A DNA stretch of 64,000 bases, from NCBI GenBank assembly GCA_009617715.1, contig VTFK01000074.1, positions 1,240,001-1,304,000 on the forward strand, read 5' to 3'. Every line of letters starts with the position of its first letter. The stretch's first letter is position 1. The DNA is from Plectrocnemia conspersa (taxonomy: Eukaryota > Arthropoda > Insecta > Trichoptera > Polycentropodidae). The notes below the pieces were generated by a model that saw only the letters and a program-made list of their open reading frames with translations, was not told the origin of the DNA and made no database searches. This document shows, piece after piece, positions 45,689 to 57,900 of this stretch. Position numbers and translations under genes: made by a program.

Positions 45689-46184
45689 TGTTACACGAGC
45701 AAAATAACCTTGTCTATATTCTTCAGTCATATGTTTTACAGAGAGACATTCAAAACGCGTCATGGCGATTTTACAACTTTATATTTAGATTGTCTTGTAT
45801 AACTGGAATGTCGTAGTCCTTAAGGCGTTGAACTGATATCCTAGAGACTATCGGTTCAGGTCCCGCAGCAAACTAAACATTTTAATATTAAGAATGCGCT
45901 ATTATTAAAATTAAGCCCTAACTGCTAAGCGACATCTATTGATTGTAAGCTGTAATTATAGTTAACAATATATAATAGATATCACTAATTTACAAACTGT
46001 GTTTTAAATATTATCCAATTAAACGTGTAAGTGTTGATTATGTTGTGCATAAACGACTTTTACCAATAGTTTTTCAATGACGCATATTTGAGTCATCCAC
46101 CTTTAAAGTGTTAAATATGGATAAATTTATATAAGTGTAATACAATCCTAAAACTCACTGAAAAAAATATGTTTTACAAGACTT
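45689..46184. other. AT-rich spacer
   Basis: Contains the SINE at 45805-45895; nothing else is seen. Confidence 0.5.
45805..45895 (+). repeat. tRNA-derived SINE
   Basis: Carries CGTAGTCCTTAAGGCGTTGAACTG in the box A region and GGTTCAGGTCC (45853-45863), a Pol III box B, followed by CGCAGCAAACTAAA. The same blocks occur on the minus strand at 910-1005. Divergence between copies and lack of a paired acceptor stem exclude an active tRNA gene. Confidence 0.6.
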
Positions 46185-47633
46185 TTAACCCTTTCACCGC
46201 GGATGACTTCTATAGGTGTCATCAAGAAAATCGCCAGTACTCATTAGACATTTAAAGGTGGCGTAAGCATTTGAGCCTAATAAAATGGCTTTTTAGTATA
46301 ATTTAAGGCTGTAAATCAATTATTTGAACCATAATATTTTTAAAAATATGGCATGAATAGGTGCCCCTAATGTTAACAAATTTCGAAATGGCGCTCAAAA
46401 ATATCAGCTGTGGTGATAATATAAATGCAATTGGGGCCAGGCCCCACCCAATTTTTTCGTACATAAAAACAAATAGGTGGGGCCGGTAAAGTTTTATTAT
46501 ATTTTGTGAAAATGATCAAATTTTATATTTAGACAAATATTCTACAAGTTTTTCGTATGTATTTGCCTATTTGAGGCAGAAATTATAAATATTACATTGT
46601 TTTTTTGTGGGGATCTGTTTTGGATTGGCAGGCGTTCTTACACCTAGAGCGAACCAGCGTAGCTTGGCCTCGTGGCTTTATTTTTGAATTTTTAAGTTTT
46701 GAATTTATTTAAACAGTTTTTAAAAATATAAATAAATTGATCATAAAAAATGATTACATTAAAAGATTATCCTAAAACTTGAAACTTTAAATACTTGTAC
46801 CAGATTTAAAATTGGTAAAAATAGTCTTAGCATAAACGCATACTATTACTGTCACAGTAATAATATCACGGTTAATATCGAATTCATTATTCCTTAAAAA
46901 TTCAATATTATATCGTCATTCGTAATTATATGGATAATTTTTAAAAGAAAATCAATATATGTATTTATAAATAATTAAAACACAGATTACTAATTCTGTT
47001 TTACATAATTTAGCTATTTTCTAGCTCGAAAATACATTAAATGTGTCGAGACTAATATTATCGTTTGAGTTGAGTACCCAGGTCGATAGTTGTCAATCGC
47101 TCATTTTATTAGTGCGAGCGAGTAAGCGAGCTCTGCTAGCATAACGGCATCTCGCTCTTTTTTTCCGTCTTAAAATTTTATTTTTATTTCATAGCAGACA
47201 CACAATATAAAGTAATAATTATGCACAATTAGAGCATATGATCCCGTTTCATCCCATATCATAAAAATATAGACGCCCTTAGAAGGAAAAAATCAGTTTT
47301 AAAGCAATATTTGACAACCTATATCTGTCAAGTCTAGCGCGATGCCGTCCTAACAGCGCGCGCTTTGACCATGTTCCGATGAAAAATTTTACAATAAACT
47401 TACACTTGTAAATTTAAGATTATTGAGTTATTTGCATAAGTTAAAAATTCAATATTACTGAAATGTGTTTAACAGAAGTCTTTTTACTATTAATAAATTT
47501 AAATTTTCAAAATTTGCTTGAACACAAAGCCAATAAATGCATTCAAAGTTTTGTCGACATATTGTCGACGTTCGAGTACAACGCTTGAAATACGATGTCG
47601 ACACATAGTCGACTTACGAGCGCAAAGGGTTAA
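46185..47633. mobile_element. Possible piggyBac-like non-autonomous element (1.4 kb)
   Basis: The left end is TTAACCCTTTCACCGC and the reverse complement of the right end is TTAACCCTTTGCGCTCG; both are bounded by TTAA. The right subterminal region holds several GTCGAC motifs (47552-47612) arranged as inverted and direct copies. A GGCCCCACC/GGTGGGGCC stem lies at 46440-46484. Only about 10 bp of terminal repeat match, so these could be ends of two different elements. No transposase frame. Confidence 0.4.
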
Positions 47634-48235
47634 GCTCTATTTTTGATGCTTATTTGTATTCAATAACCAGCAATGCAAGATTATGTTTCTTTTGTAATCT
47701 TTTATAATTTTTTATATTACTAAAGGACCCTTTAACGCTCACGAGAGTTATTAGAAGAGTAAAACAATAATATAAACTTCTAAAAATTTACTTTCTAAAC
47801 CACAAATATTTCATATTTACTTAATCTGTCGTATGTACAAATTATAAGTGATGTATTTTTTTTAAAAGTGAACTTACTTAAAGGAACTGGGCAACAAATT
47901 GCTCTGTGAAAACTTCTGTTTTTTTTTTTTGTATTTCAAATAATTTTTCGAATTATTTGCTTCTTATGTAATTATGATGGTGCGAGATTCAAGAAAAAAT
48001 AAAATAGTTTCACTTACTGCATTCCTTAAAAGCAAATTTCAAAATAAACGGTTACCTTGTTAGTAATATTATAATATATTATTTCCTAAAATTTGTATGT
48101 GAGTATGTATATAACTCTATCTCGATTATGTATTTATATTGTATATGTTATGTTTCAACTTTCGATATTTTTAAATTTAAAATATTTTTTTATATAATGA
48201 GTGTGTAGTGGCTTATTTATATTTATTTATAAAGG
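47634..48235. other. AT-rich spacer
   Basis: No gene or bounded repeat seen. Confidence 0.5.
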
Positions 48236-48530
48236 TTTATTATGGCTAAAACTTGGTGGCACTCTGGTAGCACTGGCGTAACGGACACACTTCTCTTGTC
48301 GACGCTGACGTCCCGTCAGCAAAAGTTTTAGAAATTTTGGAACCCTGTTAAGCTGGGCTCTTATGCTTTGCATGACTGCAATGAAACATTGTGTCAGCCG
48401 CAAGATCGTAAAAACATCGTGCTGATGCATACGTGTGACAGAGCAAAAGGGTCAAGGACTCGCTCTGACACACGCATCAATACAGTGTTTTTGCGATCGT
48501 GCGACTGAGACACAATATTTCATCGACCGC
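48236..48530. repeat. Foldback repeat with about 65-bp imperfect inverted arms
   Basis: The left arm (about 48379-48443, with TGTGTCAGCCGCAAGATCGT) pairs with the right arm (about 48462-48528, with GCGATCGTGCGACTGAGACA) over about 65 bp with a loop near 18 bp. The left flank 48236-48290 (TTTATTATGGCTAAAACTTG, TGGCACTCTGGTAGCACT) recurs inverted at 63449-63505. This fits a miniature foldback transposon; terminal ends are undefined. Confidence 0.65.
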
Positions 48531-48903
48531 CAATGATTGTAATACAAAATGAAGACATTCTAACCGAAAGAAACTTGAGTTTTTTTAGCTTTTTTTTGTA
48601 GTTCCCAACTTATTTTCACTGAATATCGAACTTTTACTATTTGTAAATGCTTAATGAGTATTTTAAGGTAATTTTTTATGAGAGTAATTATAAATATAGT
48701 AAATTAAATTTAAAGTCAGATTTTTAAATTGGCAACGCAATTTGATGCTCACGAAATATTTACCTAAGACTTATATTAAAGTTAAAACTAAACAACTGTC
48801 AAAATACCATGCACAGTATTTTAGTTAGGTTATTTACACCTTCATACCAATTCATAAAATATTTAAATTTTTAAACGTGACATTTGTGATGCGCTTATAA
48901 AAA

Positions 48904-51900
48904 ATGTCGCATTTGCATAAAGTGTTATCAAAACGATATAACTTTTGTTATTTAAAATCCTTACGTTTATTAAACGCAAAGAGAAATATAGTGTCTGCAG
49001 TTAAAAAGTGTGATAAATATAGTTCTGCGTCATCTTACAAATACTATGACTATTTACCTATGAATTACAATGTTTTAAAGTGTTATACAACTAAATGTGA
49101 CGATGATGATTTTAATTCGGACACATTCGAAAATGAGCCCATCATTGAAAATATGTTAAGTGAAGTAAACGTCAGATTAAATTTGTACGATACTAGCGAT
49201 CCCGTAATTAATAAGTTAACAAACTGCAACTCAATACAAGAAGTGCTAGATATTGTATCCGACGAAAGTTCCGAGTTAAAATGCAAACATTTATGTGAAG
49301 CGGTTCTTGTTCTATGGGACCTTCAAAAAGAATATAACAAGTCTTACTTAGATAACTTAATCAAAATAGACAACGACACTTCACCTATAAAACTTCTAGA
49401 GAATTACATTCAAGATCGGAATTCAAACGTGGAGTTTGATAATTTTTTAGCAAATCTATTTAATAGACTCGATTCGATGACTGTAAAAGAAATTGTGTAC
49501 TGTTTGTATTACTTGAAAAAAATGAGTGTAGATCTAGGCAAAAAAGAATTCCAAAATATGATACAAGCATGTAACGATAAAATATTAGCAAACCAACATG
49601 AGTTAGATTGTAAGACAGTAATGAAATATACCAATTACATGCTATCACCGAACGGTCTAAGGTTTGCTTATACTGCTGCAAAAATAGTTCCAGCTATTAA
49701 TACGTTGCTAAGTATGTTCATTTAAATGGTGTCTATAACTATGTTACTTAATTTTAAATATTTGTATACATCTATATCATTTGAATTTTTCAGATAATTG
49801 CAATTCAGTGGAAGATTTTCATAACCTCACTGTTTGCTATGGTAATATTCATATTATTATAAGCAAGGATTTGTTAAACAATTATAAAAAAAAGTTAATG
49901 AAATTATTAAAAACAGGAGTGTTGACTACAAATGATTATAAAACTTTAATACAGGTATATGTTCAAATATTAAGTTCAGAAATTTTCATTTCAAAATAAA
50001 AATAGATTTGTAGTGGACCCTACATTCTTCACCTTTAGAAAGTGTAATTTAAACAAATGCACTTTATAAAGAAATTGCCATAGTATAACATTTTTTCTAA
50101 AACAACTAAATTTAAATTCACCATAAATTTTTATAACTTATAACCGTTTGTTACCACTAAACAATATATTCTACTCGTCGAAACGTATAGTTAAAAAACA
50201 ATGGCATTGTTTCGCACGACAAATACTTATTATTCATTTGTCTAAAAAAGACATGAATTCATCACATTTGATTTGTTAATGGATGGCTACATTAGATATA
50301 AACTCAGGCTTCTTTATGGTGTTCTTTAAAAAGTGGAGTTTGACCATGCAACCCAATCGATATAAATGAGCATTTTCCCCATTTGTATAAGCTGCTCGCA
50401 GGAAACGTATAAAAGGGTTTGCAAAAATTCAAGACACTACAAGGTCTTCGTTATTTCCACAACTGCTACACCACTTCGATTCGTACAGACCCTTCCGCAT
50501 TTGCCCCTGCTGTCAAATACTGACAGCTGATTTACATATGTATATACTTAAATCCTTTGAATAGTGGGTTAATTTATACACATTTGTTAATTTATTATAC
50601 ACCGAAAGTGAGTTAATTTTATGTATTTTTTCATAATTATTTCTGTTTTTATTTAATTATTATTATTTTATATTTCATTTATAGTAAATTATAGAAAATC
50701 ATTTACATTAAAGCAAATTTTAAAAACATAAAGATAATGTTTTCTATTTATTATTTCTTCAGTTATATATGTAAATATATAAATATCTGGGGTACCTCAA
50801 AACAGAAAAAGATCAACCGCCATACATGTACGGCGATATAGCCCAAAGTGTTAATATTAGCGCTATAAAAATATATACTACTCAAATCCACCAAGCGTCT
50901 CACAGGGTAACGAAGTGAAAACTCCGAAAGATTTGTCCTTTAAATTGGCATGCTTAGATTTAAACGCTTTTTCTCAATATCCAGATAAAATTATAGTTAG
51001 AGGAGACAAAACTACACACAAAACGATATGCTACTCTAAAAATATTTAAAGGTTTTCGTTTCATGCAAAATACGAATGAGTATATTTTAAAAATAATCAA
51101 AGTAAAATATAAATACAATCTGAATATACGTTTTTTTTATAAATATAAATAGTATATACTTTAATTCATAACTTTTTTTCTTACAGGTTTTAATTTTTTT
51201 AAATCTTCGTCATTGGTTTATATCTAATTCAAGAGATATATACATGATTTGCAATATAATCACTCCTATGGTACACCAAATGAATATTGAAGAAGTAGTG
51301 ACTTTACATAAGGTAATTTATATGGTATTTATTCGGTTTAACTTATATTATTTCAGTGCTAATTATTTTTATATAGAATTAGCTGCAAGCTAATTATTAC
51401 TATATTTTAACTTAACAATAATAATTCTAAACGTATAATTTCTTTATTTAGTTATTTATTATAAAGTTTGATAAAATTCTTTTCTTACTTTTTCTGTTCA
51501 TAAATCCTTTATATTTATGTTACATTTGCTGTTATTTACAATATCCACAAACGAATGTGTCTTACAATAATTATTAATGTCATTATTAGTAATATAATAT
51601 TGGTCCAAAATTGATAAAAATGTTCTTCACTAGAATGTTGTACGCTAGATTATACTTACACATATTACTAAAAAATCTTAATCATAATGTAGATCTCAAA
51701 ACTCAGCTTTAAATAAATAAATTATTGTACAATATATCATAAATATTGTTTTTAATATTTTTAACTAAATACAAAAAACATTATATTGGTAAAAAATATT
51801 ATCATATTTTTGTTGCCAAGTTGCTGTAATGTATATATTTTTTTAGGTATTCAAAGATCATCTGGAACCAGCATTACTTTTAACTGAATTAAAAGCCAAA

Positions 51901-54831
51901 GTAAAATTGTTGTTAGAAGAGATAAAGTTTGACGACAGAATTAAAACTTACACAAAATTGCCTGATTTGCTATATTGTCAAACGTCAATATCGGAACTAA
52001 GCAACAGGAACCTGTTAAAAAATATTGTAGCTCAACTGGTCGAAACTGGATATACTACGACACTCTTGTCCATATTCAACTCTTTGCGATATCTTAAAAT
52101 AAACGATCCGGTAATTTGCGACAAATTTTGGTATAGAACTGCAGAGCTATTTATTAATAATTCACTTTATAATAACAAAACGATACTTTTGTGTCATATG
52201 TATATATACTTTTGCTTTAATATCGATGGTACTTACCGAAATAAATATTTCGAAAATTCAATGTTGAAACATTTACAAAACGTCATCGCCGAAAGTTACG
52301 AGAGCTTCTTGCCGTGGAAGTTTGTTCGAATTTTATCGTTTATCATCGCTTGCAAACCCATAAGCACGAACGAAAAAAGTTACTATAGCTTTTTGGATAA
52401 GCTCATCAAGAAATATCACAATATTGCTCATCAGATGATGCCCAGAGATATATTATACTTGATGAAGAGTCTACAGTTATTGCAGCTGTTGAATAAAAAG
52501 AACGCTTCTGAATACGATCTGGATTTGATAAATACTATGAAAACATCAATTAAAGACTGCAATACAAGGATTTTTAAATGACAAAAAAAGTTCTATCTTC
52601 AACTTGAACAATATATGTAAAACTAATATTATGCTAGGTAATAAGTCTAGTATGGAAAACATGGATAAGATATTTACAAAATACAATAAAGTTGTGTATA
52701 ACGAACTGTCGTCTGTAAGCATCAGACAGTCGATTTATAACTTTTTTTGATCTCAACATATATGCGAAAACATTTCTTAATAAAATCGCCGATTATTGCT
52801 TGTTTAAAAAAGAAAACATATATGGCGACACAATTTTAAAAGTTATGACTTGTTTTTATAACACGGCCATTACTCCTAAAGAAGATTTCCTCAAATTGTT
52901 CATAGAAATCTTTGAAAGGTATTCATTTTTGATATTTAAAATTAAATTATTAAATAATATGTATTAATTTATTTTAGAGATATGTACGACATAAAAAGTA
53001 TCAAGTTATTGGATCAAAGTATAACACTGTGTTACTTTCAATGTTTACCCGAAACCATCATACAATATATATTTTCAATTGAATTTATGGAGAAACTGGA
53101 TGATGAAATTATGTTTAATAGTCCATATGTAAGCATTTTTTGAATTGTCAAGTATAATTTCTTTTAATTTATTGTTATAAATTTTTAGCCACATTATCCC
53201 AAATCTGTGCGTGAAAAATTAATGGAGTTGAACCGAGCAGTTTGCCTAGAAATTCCCGAGCATAAAATTCCCTGGTTTCATCAGAAATATCTTCAGGAAA
53301 TTGCAACATACGGTAAAATATATATACATGTTTATATATAATATGATGTATTGATAACGTAGTTTTTCTAAAATAATACTAATGCAGAGGATTTTAATTA
53401 TTTATTCAAATTAAATTAAGACCATCGCTACCTAACAGGTTACCCCAATGCGTCATGATGCTCAAAAAACATTACATAGTATTATTATAATACACAAAAA
53501 ATATATAGTACACATTAAGAAAGACAACTCTTCTTAAAAGTAGATCTTGTAAATATCTCAGCTAAGTTCGTTAACTAGCCTGATCCGCCATCTTGTTTCA
53601 AAACGGCGGTTATTCAAAAAAGTATAATAAATTAAAAATTTAAAAGAAATCCTATAAAAAAATAAAGAGGTCTATAATAGAAATAAAAATAAAATTAAAA
53701 TATAACAATTTTTTAACATTTTTGCTGTCGTTTATATGGGATATAATGGTTTTTGAGTACACAATAACTGTCTTAGTTTTAATTAGATCTCCATCAAAAT
53801 TAAAAAAATATAGGTCATTTATATGCTTAGGCCAATTTCTTAGCCAACTTGTTACGTCATCTTATTTCAAAATGGCGACTATTATATTTTTTTTAAATTC
53901 ATGATGGTTAAATATATTTTTTTTAAATATTAAAATTTTATATAATTTAATATTAAAACTAAATTTGAATTTAAAAAATATGTTTTTAAATTATTATTTC
54001 ACTTGTGATGGACACATTTTGCCATGAAACATTTTTTTATAAAAGAGCTTTTACACATTTCCGCTAAGTTTGTTAGCCAGCCAGATCCGCCATCTTGTTT
54101 TAAAATGGCAACTATAAAAATAAATTTTAACTTTAAAAAATCATTGAGAAAAATTATTTTTGTGTGTATTGCATGTAAGCATTTGAAATAGTCAAATAAA
54201 TAAAAATTTGAAGTAGAATAATATTAGTTAATATGCACAAATTAAATTTTGACAAAATATCTGTGCAGTGAGAAATTTTATGTTTTTATTTGAATAAAAT
54301 TAAAAATCATTTGATAAAAAGAAATTGTAATTTTTAAATTTTATTTTCAGCATCTATAAAAATGAACTACTACCAACAAGATGTCTTGGAACATTTGCTA
54401 GAAATTGTCGATGATAGGAACCTTATAGAAATATTTCATTCTACACCTTACGGATACAACATAGACTTTCATCTTCAAAAAGACAGAAACGGAAATTTTA
54501 TACCAATTTCTCAAAACTGTAACGAAATGGAAGTGCAAAAGTAAGTTTATATAAATAATTAAACAAATATATTTTTATAACACTAATATGTATTTTTTTT
54601 AGGATTGCAATCGTATTAGAAAAGAGCAATTCGTTAGTTAAACTATATGATCTTGAAGAAGAAACCAACTCGCCTATAATAAAATATGTGAAAAGCGGAA
54701 GGACTTTACTGCGAAACCGACATTTAGAAATCATGGGTTATAAAGTGATAGAAATATACGATTCTCTATGGAATTCGATGCATATGTCTGAACCAAAGGC
54801 TAAATTTAATCATTTAAATAGCGTTTTATAA
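48904..54831 (+). CDS. FAST kinase domain-containing (FASTKD) family protein, 8 exons
   Basis: Exons 48904-49711, 49794-49954, 51187-51312, 51847-52918, 52978-53128, 53189-53312, 54351-54540 and 54603-54831, all GT-AG. The sum is 2861 nt, which becomes 953 codons if two extra bases in exon 4 are ignored. The N-terminus is basic and Asp/Glu-poor, as for mitochondrial import. Exon 6 (LNRAVCLEIPEHKIPWFHQ) is the FAST_2 signature, and exons 7-8 form a C-terminal RAP domain (IAIVLEKSNSLV, then RHLEIMGYKVIEI). The family binds and processes mitochondrial RNA. Exon 4 is broken by a frame change at 52571-52582 (an in-frame TGA at 52579) and another at a T7 run (52742-52748). Coding continues beyond both, so these look like homopolymer length errors or recent damage. 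The paralogue (FASTKD1 versus others) is not decided. Confidence 0.85.
53525..54130 (+). repeat. Three degenerate repeat units in FASTKD intron 6
   Basis: The block CGCCATCTTGTTTCAAAACG and variants occur at about 53587, 53859 and 54089, each preceded by TTAG.TAGCC/TTAGCCA and by an AGATCT/AGAGCT-containing AT-rich lead. Spacing is about 270 and 230 bp. Each block is itself self-complementary (CGCCAT...ATGGCG), and a similar GCCATCTTGTTTTA lies at 12817. Confidence 0.55.
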
Positions 54832-54850
54832 GATTTTGATACTCTTTTGA

Positions 54851-54856
54851 AATAAA
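54851..54856 (+). terminator. Poly(A) signal of the FASTKD gene
   Basis: AATAAA 20 bp after the stop codon at 54829-54831. Confidence 0.6.
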
Positions 54857-54884
54857 AAGAACTTGTTAAATTAATAAATTGATA

Positions 54885-54890
54885 TTTATT
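54885..54890 (-). terminator. Poly(A) signal of the takeout/JHBP gene
   Basis: TTTATT on the plus strand (AATAAA on the minus strand), 28 bp beyond the minus-strand stop. It lies 29 bp from the FASTKD signal, so the two transcripts probably abut or overlap at their 3' ends. Confidence 0.55.
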
Positions 54891-54917
54891 TATATAAAAT
54901 GTTGCTGTGGAATAAAA

Positions 54918-57900
54918 TTAAGCTGGTAATACAAGTTCTTCGTACGGAATCTGCTTGAAGAAGTCCATGAATATTTTAGTAATCTTATTCTCGACCTTCT
55001 TGATCGCCGGTCCACCTATTTCTTTCAGTAGATCCTTGGCGTTTGCATTGATGAAGTTGTTAATTATGTTTTCTGCAATTCATATACATAATTTATAATC
55101 AAGAAGTTTGGGTATTAGTTTATTAGAATCAAAATATTATTTAACCAATTTCTTTGTTATCGTTAAAGAGTCCATTCATCTTTGTGTTCACTTTTCCATA
55201 ATCAAATTTACTAGTGTAACCGGTCATTCTAGTGTAGTTTTTTCCGTCTTCAGCCGTGTAGATCTCCCAAGTCCAATCCATCTGCAAATCGGCGTCTTCT
55301 AAGATGTGAAATAAAATAAATTAATCATGAGATAATAAATACATTAAAAGACTTTCAAGAGAATTTGTGGATCGGCAGGCATTTTAAGCTATATTGGGAA
55401 CTTCAACCCTTATTTAATGTTGTTTTGTTAAAGAATCAATCATATTAATATCATAGATTTTTTTTGTCAAATTCCTTTTTTTTTCAACAACCTAGCTGTA
55501 TCAAATGACATTATAAGATGGAAGGAACAACAGTCGAGATTTAAAATAATGGTGCGAAACAGTCACAATTTATTTACATACAGATTATAACTTACAACCC
55601 TTCAACATTAAAATATAAATCATTTCCAGTTGTTTCATTAAAAATCTAGTGCCATAAAAAATCACAAAAGTTAATCATATAATTTTAATTTATATTCATT
55701 TTTCACAAATCCTGTTGCTAATCACTATCAGTACCCAAGAAAGATTATTAAAACTGCTATATTTTTCTACACAAACGGAGCCATTTCAGTTTTAAAATAT
55801 TGCATTCTATAATAAAAATTCCATATAACACTTTACCATTGTTAACATATTTGTGAAATGTTGTGAAAGTTGAAAATGTAACATACTCTTTCTGGCTAAA
55901 TTTATGTAAGTAAATGAAACGGTTGTAATGTTCTGTCTGTTATTTTTTGTGAATTTTATATTTTTTCTGCTTTGAAATGTGAAATGGTGCGGGCATGAAG
56001 ACGTTCAATCGTTTGTTCTCAATTTGTTTATAAATGCTAAATAAACTTTATTTTATAATTGTGTTTCGTTAACTAATAACAGTCAGTACACTACAAAAAC
56101 AGTTTTAACTGCTATATTTTTTTACACATTTGTATCAACAAATATAATTTTTAATGGCAATATCAGGGCTGTGGAGTCGAAGCCGTAAAAAATCGACCGA
56201 CTCCTTTTTAACCCTCCACCCCGACCAATATTTTTGTAATTATCCTTTGTGCGCCATTTGTTTAAAGTCGTAATATGAAGTAACCAAAAGTTATTATACA
56301 TTTAATCAAATACCCAACAACTGCCACTGGCCAGCGTGATCACACATAGACACATACAATGGCGCGGCACTAATCCAAGTGAATGACTTCCAGGTTCATG
56401 CTTCTACACTGTTTATATTTACATACGCCATATTAGAAATAGTATGCATTTACTAATTACTTTCACACCTAATTCGCTAAAACATCATCTGACTCACACC
56501 CTGTCATAAAAATTCAGATAAATTGTAAAATAAATAACGAAAGACTTTCTTTTTTATAAACGTTGACTTTTAAATATGTCGCTGAATATATGTTTATCAT
56601 TATTAGCTCTAATCGTAACCATAAAAACAACACGCTTGATTCATTCCTTTATAATTCAATGTACATATAATAACTAAGTAAAATCAATCAAGTATGCTTA
56701 CAAATAAAACAACTTTACAGCGCTTACATATTGTTAGATAATTGTCTGATTGAATATATACATAATATATCGATAATTGCAAACTAGTTTCTCGCGGATT
56801 AATTAAGCCATTTTAAGTGAACAATGTGACCTTATTGAAGACTAAGTTTCAAAGGCAGATCTGTTAAAATAGGTCAATGTTGCAGCGATTATTAAATCTG
56901 ATAAGGCATCTCGAATATATTAAGACAAGATATTTTTGTTTCATAAATTTAATTAACTTACTTATTTTTGTAATACAGTCGCCTTTTCCTTTAACTGGGA
57001 ACATAAGAAGCTTTCCTTCTAATGTATAATTTGACGTCATCGTCAAATTTCCAAAATAGTGTGAATGTCCTGTTTTGGCAACGGTGTCAAATCTATAAAA
57101 TAAAAAGATGTATTATATTATACACAATTACATTGGAGTTCAAAGAAAATATTCTCTGATGAGTCACATTTCCACCTCTCTGGATATGTTAATAAGCAAA
57201 ATAAGAAATAAAAGGTAATCGGAGAAAGCAAGGTGGATGAGATAAAACCTTTCATCCAATTTCGCCACAAGACTCGTTGGCAAGTGCAGCCTATTTATTT
57301 TCCTACCTTATGCAAACGATCCAGCTGATCACGATAGAAACTTGCTACAATTGTTTGGCTAGGTTAAAGAGTTTCATAATGCACAATCCTTTTGCAATCC
57401 CATTATACACAAAAAATACATTTTTTACAGTGAGTCCGGGGTTCAATGTAGGTTTTGCTACTTAACCTTTAGATAACCAGTGTCTTCTACGACGATTGTT
57501 TGTCTCTTCATCTTCAGAAACTGAAGTTGGATCACCCTTTACGATAATTCAGCCAAACAGAGCTACTTTAAATCAACAGAGACGACAGCTGCTTTCATAC
57601 AGAAGATAACGACACAGCGCATACATATAATTATTACCATATTTCAAACCGTTGCGATTTAACAATGATTTAATAATAAACGCGTGTACCATACATACGT
57701 ATTACAACAATTAGTTATTACCATAAAGATATAACATAGATACAATTATTTCAACGAAACATTTTATAAAAGAGGAAAATCTTGCCACTTTTTTAATGAT
57801 CTTATTATCACTACATTTTAATATTGAAGCAATTAAACCTGAAGATTAAAAATCGCAAATTATATCCATCATATCTAAAAGACTTGTCTACATCTTGTTT

